A stretch of DNA of 64,000 nucleotides from Odobenus rosmarus divergens (GCF_000321225.1 NW_004450404.1:2493749-2557748); one strand, 5' to 3'; shown: positions 1 to 11,557, numbered from the stretch's first letter. Notes: generated by a model from the letters alone, not told the origin. Translations and numbers: made by a program.

Positions 1-450
1 ACAGATGAATGGATAAAGAAGATGTGGTATATATATATATACAATGGAATATTATGCAGCCATCAAAAGGAATGAAATCTTGCCATTTGCAATGACGTGG
101 ATGGAACTAGAAGGTATTATGTTAAGAGAAATAAGTCAATTAGAGGAAGATAATTATCATATGATCTCACTGATATGAGGAATTTGAGTAACAAGACAGG
201 ATCATAGGGGAAGGGAGGGAAAACTGAAACAAGACAAAACCAAGAGGAAGACAAACCATAAGAGACTCTTAATCTCAGGAAACAAACTGAGGGTTGCTGA
301 GTGGTGGGGGGTGGGAGGGATGGGATGGCTGGGTGATAGACATTGGGGAGGGTATGTGCTATGGTGAGCGCTGTGAATTGTGTAAGACTGATGAATCACA
401 GACCTGTACCCCTGAAACAAATAATACATTATATGTTAATAAAAAAATGG
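1..450 (+). mobile_element. L1 3' end, cut by window edge
   Basis: The first 175 bases encode the last residues of L1 ORF2p (a WIKKMWYIYTMEYYAAIK-type stretch), ending at a TGA at 176-178. A G-rich 3' UTR follows and ends in an A-rich stretch near 442-455. This copy has a single 3' UTR unit with its own leader (about 190-270), unlike the young copies at 22818, 31779 and 56032, which carry two units in tandem. The upstream part of the element lies outside the window. Confidence 0.93.
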
Positions 451-785
451 AAAAATTGTTTTTGCTTTTGCTTTAGCAAAAAAATCATTTTTGTGTTTGA
501 TTTAGTAATGGAAATCATACCTTAGTTTATAATCAAACAAAATTAAATACTAAGTCATAGTGTAAGTATGTACCTGGGATTCCGCAAGATCTTTCATAGG
601 AATATTATACTTGAACTATATGAAATTGCTGATGTTCAACTCTTTCTGACCTAGCAAAATGGCAATTTCATATAGTTCAATCTAATATGTGTCACAGTAT
701 TAATATGCACAGATTATAAAACTCAGAGAGGTAAAGCTGTAACTCTACTTTTTTAACAAAGAATATAATCTTATACTAGTAAAGA
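449..785. other. Unassigned AT-rich stretch with a hairpin
   Basis: No gene or repeat family recognised. It contains the perfect inverted repeat listed separately at 611-680. Confidence 0.5.
611..680. repeat. Perfect 19-bp inverted repeat, 32-bp loop
   Basis: TTGAACTATATGAAATTGC at 611-629 is matched exactly by its reverse complement at 662-680. Beyond the perfect arms, 601-610 and 681-690 still pair imperfectly (ATATTA on one side, its complement on the other), so the full structure is close to 90 bp. It resembles a palindromic MITE or a precursor-miRNA-like foldback. I cannot name a family. Confidence 0.8.
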
Positions 786-1110
786 TAGACTAGGTTATAC
801 TCAGCAACAAACACCCCCTCTCTCAAATCTCAGTAGCTTAACACAATAAAAGCATATTTCTTGCCCATACTACATATTTTAATACTGGGAGTTTTGTTTC
901 ATGTAGTCACTCAGGGATCCAGGCTGATAGAAGTACCACTTTCATGTAGCTGCACCATCTGGAACTCATGGACTTTTTAGAGGATGCCACTAAAGCAAAG
1001 ATGAAGGAATTGAGCATGGGCATTTTCTGTGCCTCAGTCCAGAATAGTGACCCACACCACTTCTGTTCCTATTTTATTGGCTAGAGTTGGTCCTATGGTT
1101 CTTGCAGGCT
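786..1110. repeat. Ancient interspersed repeat, family P copy 1 (unnamed)
   Basis: This shares an ordered set of words with 9797-10110: GGTTAT near the start, AAATCTCAGTAGCTTAA, CACAATAA, then TTTCTTGCCCAT, then CAGGGATCC. It is a common old mammalian repeat that I recognise by pattern but cannot name reliably. Confidence 0.6.
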
Positions 1111-2454
1111 CATTTGCTTCCTCCATCCTACCTCCAGTGTACACTATCTCCTCCACAACCTTTTTTTTTTTTTTAGAGTTCTTGACTCACACAACAGTGA
1201 CATCCTGGAAGGCCTAAATGGCTCTGACTTCTCAGCTGTCTCCTATGACATATTCTTAAACAGTGTAACATTTATGAATCTCCTTTCACTCTGTGTGACT
1301 AGAAAGCAAGGGATACAGAAGTTTACTGGGAGTGGGAAGAGGGGAAAGGGAATAAGGCATATGCAGCCTTGGTTAGCACTCTCTGCTTAGAACAACTTAC
1401 CATCGATTCAACCCTTCCGGGTCTGCCCCATGTTGGTCCAGGGAGGTTTGCAAGAAGTACATCTCAAAAAGAGGTAAAGTGGGACATAAACTTCTTTTTC
1501 ATTCATTTCTCCAAACCTTTCTGGCTATTTTTATCATCCTTTCCCTATAGATTTTGTGTGTTGGGGGGGAGGGGGGAGGAAGCAGTGGAGGGCAGAAAGC
1601 AACCAAGAAGACAAAGTCCCACCTTGGCTCCGAGCTCTCTTGCCCTTTCCCCATAATCTTACTCAAGTTTATTCCCCAAAACCTTATTTCTTCTCTATGT
1701 GGCTGAAAAATGCTCCTATCACTACATAGTCTTGAGTCTATTATACAGATAAAAACTCTAGCCTTCCCCTCTCAGGCTTCGGACCTTGATATGGAAAGCC
1801 AAGTTGTGATAATCCCCAAATTTAAAGTTGAATAGTGACTACTGGTTCTAAGTTCATTCTACCATGCTTTGAGGGCATGACTGACAATAATTAAATGGGT
1901 AAGGGCAAACCATAGGGCTACAAGAACTGCTGAAAATTACTGGGAACAAAATACAGTCAACTTCATGACACCAAGACCTTCAGTTATTTGAATATGAATT
2001 AACGATTGGCATTCATCCTCCTCAGAGCCTCCTCACCCAGACATGGGCTAATTTTCATATTCTCTTCAGAGTGGGTGTGGGTGGATGTTGTTATGGAAAG
2101 AAGGGTGAGGACTGGTAAGAAATGGCAGGCTACCCTGTCTAGGGAAACTATGAGGTAGAGGGTAGGTGCTTGAGTTTCCAGTATTCTTCTGGCCCATTTT
2201 TCCATATTGGGCCAACAGAATTTGTACCACCAGGGCAATGCTTGGAAATGCCTTTGTCCTATGTACTCAGAAGACCAAGAATCACTCCTATGAGCTATTA
2301 AGTGGACAATGACATTAGGAGATGCCAAAACATGGCCTGAATCAGAACAGCTGAAACTCTGGAACTCTTGGCAGGCCAGCTGCATAAGCTCACCCCAACA
2401 TTTTCATCAAACCTGCAATAACATGGCTCTTCATTTTACACAATGGATATAATT
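1111..2454. other. No recognised gene or repeat
   Basis: Contains a T run (about 1160-1175) and a G-rich patch near 1562-1580. A 128-codon minus-strand open frame at 1999-2385 has no recognisable domain and is judged a chance frame. Confidence 0.5.
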
Positions 2455-2640
2455 GCCTTATTCATTTATTTGTTACTTGTTTAATGTCAGTTTTCCCCAC
2501 TTAGGAATGCAAGCTCTGTGATGGCTGAGACTTTGTGTATTTGTAAAGCCTAAACATGCCTAGAACATGGTGGGTGCTCAACCATTATTTGTTGAATGAA
2601 TGAATGAATGAATACAAATGAATGAATACCAGGCATCACA
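2455..2640 (+). mobile_element. L2 LINE 3' end
   Basis: The order of motifs matches an L2 tail: AATGCAAGCTCTGTGATGG, then GACTTTGTGTAT, then CTAGAACATGGTGGGTGCTC, then ATTTGTTGAATGAATGAATG with a short GAAT array. An ancient mammalian-wide LINE relic. Confidence 0.85.
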
Positions 2641-3679
2641 CTGGGGTATGAAGATGAGTGAAGCAGGGTTTCCTGCACTAAGGGAGTACACAGGCCAGAA
2701 AGGAAAAGGGCTATTGGCTAGTAAGGAATCCTAAATATTGATATACTGGGGCTGAAACCAGCCGGTGGTTGAAGCAATAAAGAGTAGCCTCCCTTTTATA
2801 AGTGATCTAAATTCTCCAGTTTGCCACAACCTACTTTATTCATCACATACCTGCCTGGAGTGTGGGGACATTTGAGTGTGTGACTGCTGCTCTTATAAGA
2901 CAAGATCTAGGCCTGAAAAGACACATAAGCAGCAGAATTAATCTGGTGCTCCTAAGCAGTGCCCAAGAGGGTAGAGAAAAGGGTCTGATAGACTGTAATA
3001 AGGTCTTACCTTGACACTTAGCTATGACCCATATGGATTGTAACCAAGGACCAGATGGCATGATGGATATCTCTGAGGATCCCATGTGGATAGATGACTT
3101 TGAGAACCAGATTGTCAGTCTCTCTGCCCCTGGACCCTTTGGCATGCCAGAAAAGCCATTAAAACTTTGACATAACCTAGGAGAAAGGGAAGGGACACCA
3201 AATTACCTAAGATTAAGGTCTTGGTGGAAGAGCAGGGGTTCAAGATAGAGCTTAAGTTGAATTATAGGAGAATAAACTTCCAGTTCTTGCATGCCTGAGT
3301 TTGTGCTCTAATATTCTCAAACCTAACAGGTACACCACAGGACTTAAGGAACGAGAGCTATATTTTAGGATTTATCCTCATTATAATTGGCCATGTTTCA
3401 AATAATAATTGAAAATAAAGAGCAATCCCATGAACAAAGAATGCCATAGTTGATATTTTTAACAATTTCAAATTAGAGTCCTTTCATTTTTCTGCAACTT
3501 CCATTAATATTTTATTTCCTGAAAACTTCCTGTTATGTATCACTTCTTCTTTACCTTAATGGGGTAAATTTTCTCTCTGGGGTTCTTTGGAAAATATATG
3601 ATGTCAAAAAGGTAAACAAATCATTTATTCTCTCTGGATCTCAGTGACCTCATGTGTAAAATAAAGGAAGTCAACTAGA
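2641..3679. other. No recognised gene
   Basis: The first 60 bases may continue the L2-type relic. The rest is unique AT-rich sequence with no frame or motif I can support. Confidence 0.45.
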
Positions 3680-3687
3680 CAAGTGTT

Positions 3688-3736
3688 TCTCAAACTTTAG
3701 TATATGTGCTGCCGAAGCAAGCACTCTCAAACTTTA
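3688..3736. repeat. Target-site duplication around the U6 fragment
   Basis: TCTCAAACTTTA occurs at 3688-3699 and 3725-3736, immediately abutting the 25-bp insert on both sides. Confidence 0.92.
3700..3724 (-). pseudogene. RNU6: Tailless, 3'-truncated U6 snRNA retrocopy (nt 1-25)
   Basis: The reverse complement begins GTGCTTGCTTCGGCAGCACA and runs on with TATAC, which is the first 25 nt of U6 snRNA (one C/T difference at nt 6). It is flanked by the perfect 12-bp duplication TCTCAAACTTTA at 3688-3699 and 3725-3736. Removing insert and one repeat restores a normal hAT-element sequence. The next U6 bases (TAAA) coincide with the first bases of the target repeat on that strand, so priming by 4-bp microhomology is likely. 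There is no poly(A). Far too short to be functional. Confidence 0.87.
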
Positions 3737-3767
3737 ATGTGTATAACCTGGGGATCTTGTTAAAGGA

Positions 3768-3885
3768 GGGCATGTGTAGTGATGGGCACTGGGTGTTATG
3801 TGCAACCAATGAATCACTGAACACTACATCAAAAACTAATGATGTATTATATGTTGGCTAATTGAACATAATTAAAAAATTTTTT
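3768..3885 (+). mobile_element. L1 3'-UTR fragment
   Basis: GAGGGCATGTGTAGTGATGG, CACTGGGTGTTATG, ACACTACATCAAAAACTAAT and an A/T-rich tail match the terminal 110 bases of carnivore L1. It sits inside the hAT element above, so it is younger than it. Confidence 0.9.
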
Positions 3886-4000
3886 AAAATGAAGGCTGAT
3901 TTAGCAGGTCTAGAGTGGGACTGAGATTATGCATTTTTATAGAAAGCCCCAAGTAGATGTTAGTGTTGCAAGGACCACGCTTTTTTTTTTTTTTAAGTAG

Positions 4001-5719
4001 CAAGGGACTAGTTGACCTCCAACATTCTTTTTCTTTGCATCTCTAGTTTATTTATGGGATATCATTCAACTGGCAAAAGATATAGTTTTTTTAACTGAGT
4101 TCTTCTGTGCCAAGAATTAAGCCAATTGAAGGGCACCACTTGTAACCCTTGAACTTACATATATACTGCCATTTATTTTAGTATTCTGTGGAGATAGCCT
4201 ATCTCTCCTGGAACGATATAAGTTCACTTATGAATATATTAGAGTCTTATATTTTTATATTATTCACCATCCTATGCAAAAAAATGGTCTGTTTCTAGAG
4301 GTAGGATTAATTAGGCAGAGGGCAAATAGTTACAACTTAACCACTAAGGGAACAATGTGAGTTTGAAAAAATATAAAAGTGATGTGGATATTACTGCTGT
4401 GCCTGAGTTTAGTGCCACAGGGAAAATAAGGTTGATCTGTGTCACATTAGCCATTGGCAAATGGAGTCATGGCATTGGGAGTCAATTTTGAGGGAACACA
4501 TATTTCTAATGTTTTCTGAGCAGGACATAAGTGAGAGCCTATATCAGCTAGATTAAGCAGCCATCTCTGTATGTATATATATATATATATATATTTTTTT
4601 TTTATAGCCCACAGACAAGATTAATGTCATCTTTAAAGTTCCCAAACTGTATTTTCTTGGTTCTTTCCCAATGCTACTCAGATTCATCCTGAATGTCTCT
4701 GGGAATTTGCAGAGAGTCTCTCAGGCTTGTACTGAGAATAAACCTTTAGAGGTGTCTTTTATTTCCCTTCCTTCCCATTCTGAATTGCTGTGGTGGGTTT
4801 CATCCTTGTTGTTCCACGTGGCAGGTAACTACAGATGAATGTGGCAAATATTGTATTGTGCACTCCTACCTATCTCCTTGGTTCATCCTGGCCAGTGGTC
4901 ACCTGACACCAGTCCCTTATACAAGGGGATTCCTGGCTCTCTCATCCCAAGAGTGTGCTTGATAAGAAATGTTGAGGAGTTAATGCTCAAGAATAAATAC
5001 TAACCGATGAGGGGTGGACTTGATTGCTAAAAACCCAGCTTCTTCAGGCCTCAGTGGGACAATTCTGAGACATGTTATATGCAATTTCTTTGAGGGTCTC
5101 TGAGGAGGATGGAACCATAGCTGCCCACAATGATAAGCCGTTAGGGATGTACCTCTTATCAGTTTCCCTCCTTTCCTTGTCTCACTCTACCTACTCTCTC
5201 ATTCACAGTCTTAGGGACCACCTACCAAATAAACAACTTGCAGCCAAATCCTGACTGCAGCATCTGGTTTTGGGAGAACCCAACCAAAGCAATGATCATC
5301 AAAATCTCAGCTGCCTGTGAGAGCAGCTGGCTCTGGGACTTCAGCATGCAACCATGAGGGCAGAACTGGGCCGGTGGCCCAACAGTGCTGTGCCCAAGAG
5401 CACTCCTCTGATTCTGGTCACTGACCTATTGCCTTCAACTATGTTTCCCCACCTCTGCTTTCTGAGGCTTCCAAGTCCCCTTTGTATACCTGTTTTGGGG
5501 GGCTCCTAGGAGTTGTTCTGCCAATAATGGCCCTCGTGGGACACTCCCATTTGCAATCAGATTTTCCCATGGTCCCCTTAGGTTCATGTAGCAGTTCCTG
5601 CCATACATGATTCTATAATCTACTTTCCCTTCAGAAGTGAATATAGTTGACTCACGCCATCCACATAACATGTTTTCAGAATTATCTGGTTTTCCACTTG
5701 GCTTGGTTTTCTACTCCAC
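4001..5719. other. No recognised gene
   Basis: Unique AT-rich sequence with a (TA)n/T-run microsatellite at about 4567-4602. No repeat family recognised. Confidence 0.45.
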
Positions 5720-5980
5720 AGTGTAGGGTAATAACTATGAATGTAAGATCTGGAGTTAGACTTTCTGGGTTCAAATCTCAATTTTACTACTTGCTGGCCA
5801 TATAAGTGTGGGCAAAGGACTTAAACCTCTATGCGCCCTTTGCTTCCTCCACTGTAATATGGGGATGATAATATCATCAACCTCAAGGTATTGTGAAGAT
5901 AAAATGTATTAAGATATGTAAAGCATTTAGGGTAGTGCCTGATATGTAGTAAGCTCTCCATAAGTGTTAATGATTATCTT
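5720..5980 (+). mobile_element. MIR SINE relic
   Basis: The MIR order is clear: GGGTTCAAATCTCAATTTTA, then GTGGGCAAAGGACTTAAACC, then TATGGGGATGATAATATC, then TTGTGAAGATAAAATG, then TAGTGCCTGATATGTAGTAA. Confidence 0.92.
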
Positions 5981-5981
5981 A

Positions 5982-6430
5982 GTTTGAGTTTCCCCAAAGT
6001 AGATCCTGAGATAAGGATTTCCAATGTAAATAATTTATTTCGGAGGTGATTGAGAGAAACCTTGGCGGGAAAGCAAGATGGGCAAGGGAAAGAGGACAAG
6101 CCAGTTACCATTGTGGGCAACTGAAACAATCATGCTGGGGAACTCTGGGGCACAATATAGAACATGCCTCAGAGTTTTCCCAACGAAGGTGCCTAATTGT
6201 CCTGGTTTGCATGGAGCAGAGCAGTTTCCTGGGATGTGGGACTTCCAGGGTTGAAACCAAGACAGTCCTGGGAAAACTGGGATGAGTTGGTCATCCTATA
6301 AAGGAGGAAGATTTATGCACCAGTTCCCTATACTTCATTCACTGAAGAGTGATTCCAGGGGTGTTAGCTTTCTGGCACTTCCAGGTTACCATCCATGTGG
6401 GCTGAACAAGCACCTGTGACCAGAGTTAGA
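5982..6430. repeat. Ancient interspersed repeat, family Q copy 1, split by MER53
   Basis: Words in the order GAGTTTCCCCAAAGTAGA, CCTGAGATAAGGATTTCC and TTTATTTCGGAGGTGATT are shared with 16545-16900 and 51005-51390. It is an old mammalian repeat that I cannot name. Interrupted at 6190-6299 by MER53. Confidence 0.6.
6190..6299. mobile_element. MER53-like palindromic DNA transposon
   Basis: The left part has AATTGTCCTGGTTTGC and the right part GACAGTCCTGGGAAAACTGG followed by GATGAGTTGGTCATCCTAT, which are loosely inverted versions of each other around GGACTTCCAGGGTTGAAACC. A second copy lies at 27538-27640. Confidence 0.75.
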
Positions 6431-9400
6431 GGTGTTTGCCCTAAGTAATCTCTGACCTCTATAGGTGAGTGTGCGAAGATATGGGTATACACCAACAGCT
6501 CTTACTGTTACCCAACTCCTTCTATAACACTCCTCTCCCCTCCTGGCATATTTGGGAGAGGGTGGTGGAAGCTTAGGATAGGAATACTGTCTCTTGAACT
6601 TGCTCTCTTTTTCTCTTGGTTTAGAAGCATGGAAGCACTTGCATTTTTAAATAATCAATGATAAAATTCCCTTGGGCCTCAGTGTCCTCTCCTGTAAACC
6701 AAGAGTAGGATTAGATGGTCTCTTAAAGACCCTTTCTGTCTCTGTATACATTTCTTACTTAAGCATTAATCAAAACTATTTGATACTTCTGTAAAGATAC
6801 TTTCAGGTTCACAATGTTCAAAAATATAGAGTATATTCATTGTTTAATCAAAATGTGTGTCCATTGCTGAGAAATTCAAAGAATTCTGTCACCCTTGAGA
6901 AGTAAATCACAGTCATCAGAAGCTTCTGTAATTAAGTTTATTACAGAGAGTACAATATAATTTACATCTGCAAACTCTGAACTAACTAAAGTAATAGGAT
7001 GTCAATTTTCATAAAGTACTCAGTGAAGGAACATTTGTTGAAACAGCAGTAATATAAATGAGGGCCTGTTAAGGTCTACATGTCAGACCAAAGGAGTTGT
7101 AGAGCTGCTATTGACAGTGTGAACTAGACAATTGAGGATGGAAAGCTAGTCAACCAAGTAAATATCTGTATTTCAAGAAATGGCTCAGGAATATCCTTTC
7201 TGAAATGGGCCAAGAAAATTTCTGGGTAATAGACCATTTATTCTCATTCTACCTTTATTCTCCCCAGCCCCCAGCCCACTGCAGTAGATTCAGGTATGCT
7301 AACAGGTTTTTTGTGCTCTGCAGTAGTATAAAGTTAAAAACAAGTATGTCTGGACATTATTTTTATTGTAGCAACTAAGAACTCATATATGCTCACTCCT
7401 AGAACAATTATTGGTGAAGAGGTATGGGAATGCCACAATTGTCTGAGATCAATCACAATTCGTTCCCTGGGGTTACACTGTCAAATGGTTAAAAAAAAAA
7501 AAAAAAAGACTCTACAAGCATAGAATGAACACATGTCAAAGGTAACTCCTTAATTAGAGAGCCATCAAAATAGTAAAGCTGATTCAAAGTTGGTTAGGAG
7601 AAAGTGATAGACAGGGTCAAGAAATGAAAGAATGCTAAAATGCAATTGCTAAACTACTTATAACGTTTATTAATATCCTACAGGACTATAGAACTGCAAT
7701 CTTAGCGGTTATCTTTTTTACCAGACAGAAATTCCTTGCAGCTTATACATGTTCTAGAAATTGATATCTACCTTTACAGAGTCAAGAGTAAATTTTAAGT
7801 CAAATAAATGTACGTTTCCTTAGAGAATTAGATACTCGTCGGTTGAGAATATTAGACATTGAAAGACAGGCAGTCATTATTTTGTCTTATTCCAAGTTTG
7901 GGATACTATTTTTTAATAGCACATACCTAAAGTAACCCAACTGAAGTTTTCTTAGCAAAGATGAAGGAGAAAATGTTTGTTGGGTAGGCAGTCAATAGTG
8001 TCTGTCACAAATCTTTTATTTCAAATGACTATCATCAGGTGGTTTAAATAATTTTTTCTAGAATATTACCTTAAACAAGGACAACAATATCAAGCCCTAT
8101 CAAACGGTTAACATTGTATCTTCTATTTTGAGTATTACAAAAATGTTCTAATTTAAGTGGTATTTCAGTGCCACTAGGAGTAATTTTTATTGACATTTCA
8201 GTCTAAGTTCTAATTTTGAATGGATACACAGATTTCTTTCCTCAACCTCCTTAAAGTAAAGCACTGTCACTGATGAATTGATTATGACAACAGGAGGCAT
8301 TTTCTTGATTTTCTCCAGAAGGTGTTTTCCATTCGTGATTTGTTTTCTTTGAAGATAATCCTTGAAATATTATCTCGAAGAAGAGATTGCTTCTTTCTTT
8401 CCACAAGCTTATCTATAGGTAACTAAATCCCAATGACACTGAAGTTTCCTAGCGTCCTGGTCTGTGTAGGCTTGTTTGTTTTTCTTTGGTTATTATTATT
8501 TTTTTCCTATTGAGTCAGTAAAACCAAATTTAGAGCTCTATTTCAAGACTACCTGGGAATTCCACAGGGAACATTTTGATCTGAAGGAAAAGCAAAGTTT
8601 GCCTCTGATTTCAAATGGCTCAGGAAAAACTGGGATTCTAGTTATGAGAAGCCAATGCAGCCATACATTCCATCTGGGATAAGATTCACTGTTAAGGAAT
8701 TTGTCTTATGGTAAAGCTTGGAAATAGCAGCTGTTTATAATTAAACAGGTGACTCTCTAGTAAAGTGAGTCATGTCACATGTGTTTTATGGAAGCACATG
8801 AGAAACAAGTCTTGTGCTTAGCATTCCCTTTATTGTACCTCTTGGGTTTGTCATTCTATTTTTGTGGCTTAACAAAGAAGATTCTAACAAATGAAAATTC
8901 AAATTTTGTTTCAAAAGCCAAAAACCAGTTAACATTTTTAGAAGGGGAACACAGACAGTGACTCTATCCTAAAATGATATTTCTATATTCACAAGCTAGG
9001 TAGGCTTTCTTTTTTCAGTGATAGGAAGAGCTAGAAAAGTTTCTGCATTTAATTAAATTCTTCCCGAGGATGTTTATTGTGTCATTTATGGTCGAGCCTT
9101 CCTGATTAGACCAGGTGACTATTGCATTGAGGAGAAATGTAAAGAATAAAATAGTAGAGGATTTAGGATTATCTCTTTGGTTATTATTACTAAAGAGGGA
9201 GTTGACCTGAAGAAATAGTTTCTCAACTGGCCAATATGAAGAGAAATGAATCCTTAATTTGTCAAGGTCTGATTTCATTTTATTAATTGTAAATATGAAA
9301 AAGCATATTATTAACATAAAACTCTCTACTTCAACTGTTCTATTTTGGTTTTCTAACATTTTACTTTATGACATACACTTTTTAAAGGAAAGTATTAATT

Positions 9401-9796
9401 TGATGTGATAGGGGAAAAGGATCAATTTTAATACATTCTTTTATAAACAGCATTGTACAATGACAATGTCTCTTCTACTTTCTTATTTCATCATTTATGA
9501 AAATACTGGTTTTATTTTTTTCTAGGTCTTTTTGGAGTCCCATGTGTATATGTAGGTACTTGGTTTTAGGATGCATGTCAAAGAAGATGCAGTTTATAGG
9601 CTGCTTTCTCCATCTGATACTATATCATAAGTGTCACAATTATTTTAAGTAGTAGTCTCACTGGTAACTTGTATTAATAGTTTACTTGACTATCTGTTAG
9701 ACATTTATGATTTTAACTATTTTTTAGTGTTGTAAGAAAAACTCCTATACATAAAGGTTTTTTTTTTTTCTATTTAACTTTATTTGTTATTTGGCA
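6431..9796. other. Unique AT-rich DNA
   Basis: The longest nearly repeat-free stretch on the left side. I see an A run at about 7490-7507 but no repeat family and no coding signature. Short open frames here (for example 9015-9359 minus) have no recognisable domain. Confidence 0.5.
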
Positions 9797-10110
9797 GATA
9801 TATTAGTCAGGATAGGCTGGGTTATGTTTCAGTGACAAATTGACCCCCAAATATCAGTGGCTTAATACAATAATGACTTATTTCTCATTCATGCTACATT
9901 TTCATCATGAGTCAATGGGGTCAGGGCACATAGTCCTCAGGGACCTAGTCTAATAGAGATTTCACAATATTGTAGCTGCCATCTAGAACATGTGTCAAGC
10001 TCAATTATCCATGGCAAAAGAAGAGATACTGGAAAAGTATGCCCAGATTTTTCACCGCTTCTACCTGAAAGTGACACATGTCCCTCTATTCACAACAGAT
10101 TCTAAATAGC
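9797..10110. repeat. Ancient interspersed repeat, family P copy 2 (unnamed)
   Basis: Has GGTTATGTTTCAGTGACAAA, AAATATCAGTGGCTTAATAC, AATAATGACTTATTTCTC and CAGGGACCTAG in the same order as 786-1110. Confidence 0.6.
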
Positions 10111-10267
10111 AGGGGTGTTGGAGAGGGAAGAAAGATTATTTTCTTAGAATGAATTCCTGATCTGTTGAAATTCCTTGGTCAAACAAAGGAGACATATGTA
10201 TACTTTTGGAAGCTTCTTTGCAGAGTGCTTCACAAAGAAAAACGTGTTTTCTTTGTGGGGGTTGGTG

Positions 10268-10512
10268 GTATAGAGTGATGGCAAAGAGCACGTGCTGGGG
10301 GTCTGAGGCATATCTGTGTTTGTGTCCTGACACTTAGTGGCTACATGTCCTTGGGCAAATTGCTTAGTCTTTCTAACCCTCAGTTTCCTAATCTGCAATA
10401 AGGGTGTGATTTTATCTATTGCACTTGGTTAGGATTAAATGAAAGACTATGTAAAATGTTGGCACAGTGTGTCAAGCCTATGGTAAGTGTTCAAAAACTG
10501 GTAAATATTACT
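10268..10512 (+). mobile_element. MIR SINE relic
   Basis: Contains AAGAGCACGTGCTGGGGGTC, CCTTGGGCAAATTGCTTAG, CCTCAGTTTCCTAATCTGCA, GGATTAAATGAAAGAC and GGCACAGTGTGTCAAGCC in MIR order. Confidence 0.92.
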
Positions 10513-11004
10513 GTTTACCACTTTTCATTATGTTTTTCATTACGAATACATCTTTTATAATTTTACACGTATCAAATATGAAACATTTTAAGTTTGGATT
10601 ATTTAGTGGGTTCAACAGTTGATGGGTTTAGATGTGGTAGTTATCAGTGGTTTCAAAGCAATGAGGTGAGGCATCATACCTTTTCCCTAGTCATAGTGGA
10701 TCTGACAAGGAGACTCTGGTTTCTGATCACCACACTCAGAATCATTTCTATTACCTTTTCTTTAATCTTAACTGATGGTTAGGGCATAAAAAGAAGAGGG
10801 TGTACCATGTTATCAAGATTCTAGCTCTTATTTATAAGGCTAAGCCATTATATATGTATGCATGCAGGTTTTGAAAATCCCATTCTTGAGATCTGGAGGT
10901 GAAATTGGGTGTCATGATGTAGATGGGAAGAGATGGAAAATGTTTTATACACTCTGGTATTAAAACCATGAAGTCATTGGTTTTATATTTTTTACAAAGA
11001 CAAA
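10513..11004. other. No recognised gene or repeat
   Basis: AT-rich unique sequence up to the RPL26 retrocopy. Confidence 0.45.
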
Positions 11005-11012
11005 AATTTCTT

Positions 11013-11557
11013 TCTTTTTTTTCATTTTAACAGTTTTTATTGAAAGTCATATATAAGATGACTTTATTCCTGCATCTTCTCAATTGTTTCTTCCTTATAT
11101 TTGCCCTCTTCCTTTCCTGCTTGGCGAGAATTGACTTTACCTTCAAGGATTTTTTTGCGGTCTCTGTCCAGATTTAGTCTAGTGATAACCACCTTGCTAG
11201 GGTGAATGTCCACATGGACAGTTGGATCATCTGCCTTCTCTCACTGTACTTTTCAATGCAGATTACACATTTCTTTCTATAAGCCTGGACTACTTTGCCA
11301 ATTTGCTGACCTTTGTAGTGTGCCAATTTGCTGACCTTTGTAGTGTCCTTGCACAACCCGTACTTCATCATCCTTTCAGATGGGTATTGATCGAACACTT
11401 TACTTCTGTCTCAGCTCTTTGGAAAGAGGGGAAGACAATCTTCCTGCGAATGTGGGAAGGTGCATTGAAATAGCTTTTGTGGTTCTTGCTCTGGTCAGAA
11501 GTCACAAAGGGATTGAATTTCATTTTGGCTGCTGTCACTTTAGTGATGGCTGCCAAC
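11013..11557 (-). pseudogene. RPL26: Processed pseudogene of ribosomal protein L26
   Basis: The functional gene encodes eL26, a 145-residue protein of the large ribosomal subunit. On the minus strand an ATG at 11523 opens a frame with [14 protein letters not shown] and [12 protein letters not shown] second frame carries HYKGQQIGKVVQ followed by YRKK, and the C terminus reads to a stop at 11066-11064. The 5' UTR (GCAGCCATCAC before the start) and the 3' UTR with its AATAAA and a poly(A) (T run, 11011-11022 on the plus strand) are included and there are no introns, so it came from mRNA. Breaks: a perfect 25-bp tandem duplication (11296-11320 and 11321-11345) shifts the frame in the KGQQIGK region, and a nearby C-terminal segment is also shifted. 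A weak 8-bp candidate TSD, AATTTCTT, lies at 11005-11012 and 11558-11565. Non-coding with high confidence. Confidence 0.95.
11296..11345. repeat. 25-bp perfect tandem duplication inside the RPL26 retrocopy
   Basis: A unit starting TGCCAATTTGCTGACC and ending TAGTG occurs twice head to tail. As 25 is not a multiple of three, it breaks the reading frame. Confidence 0.97.

Larger units (their letters stand above)
3680..4000 (+). mobile_element. MER20/MER5-type hAT-Charlie element, twice interrupted
   Basis: It starts with the hAT-type terminus GTGTTTCTCAAACTTTA and later has GGGGATCTTGTTAAA, then GATTTAGCAGGTCTAGAGTGGGACTGAGATT and a GACCACGCTTT end followed by AGTAGCAAGG, the order seen in non-autonomous MER20/MER5 DNA transposons. 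It is split by a U6 fragment (3700-3724 plus TSD) and an L1 3' fragment (about 3768-3885). Confidence 0.82.

Noticed and set aside
1999..2385. 128-codon minus-strand open frame
   Set aside because: No domain, no splice context, composition typical of chance frames in low-stop DNA.
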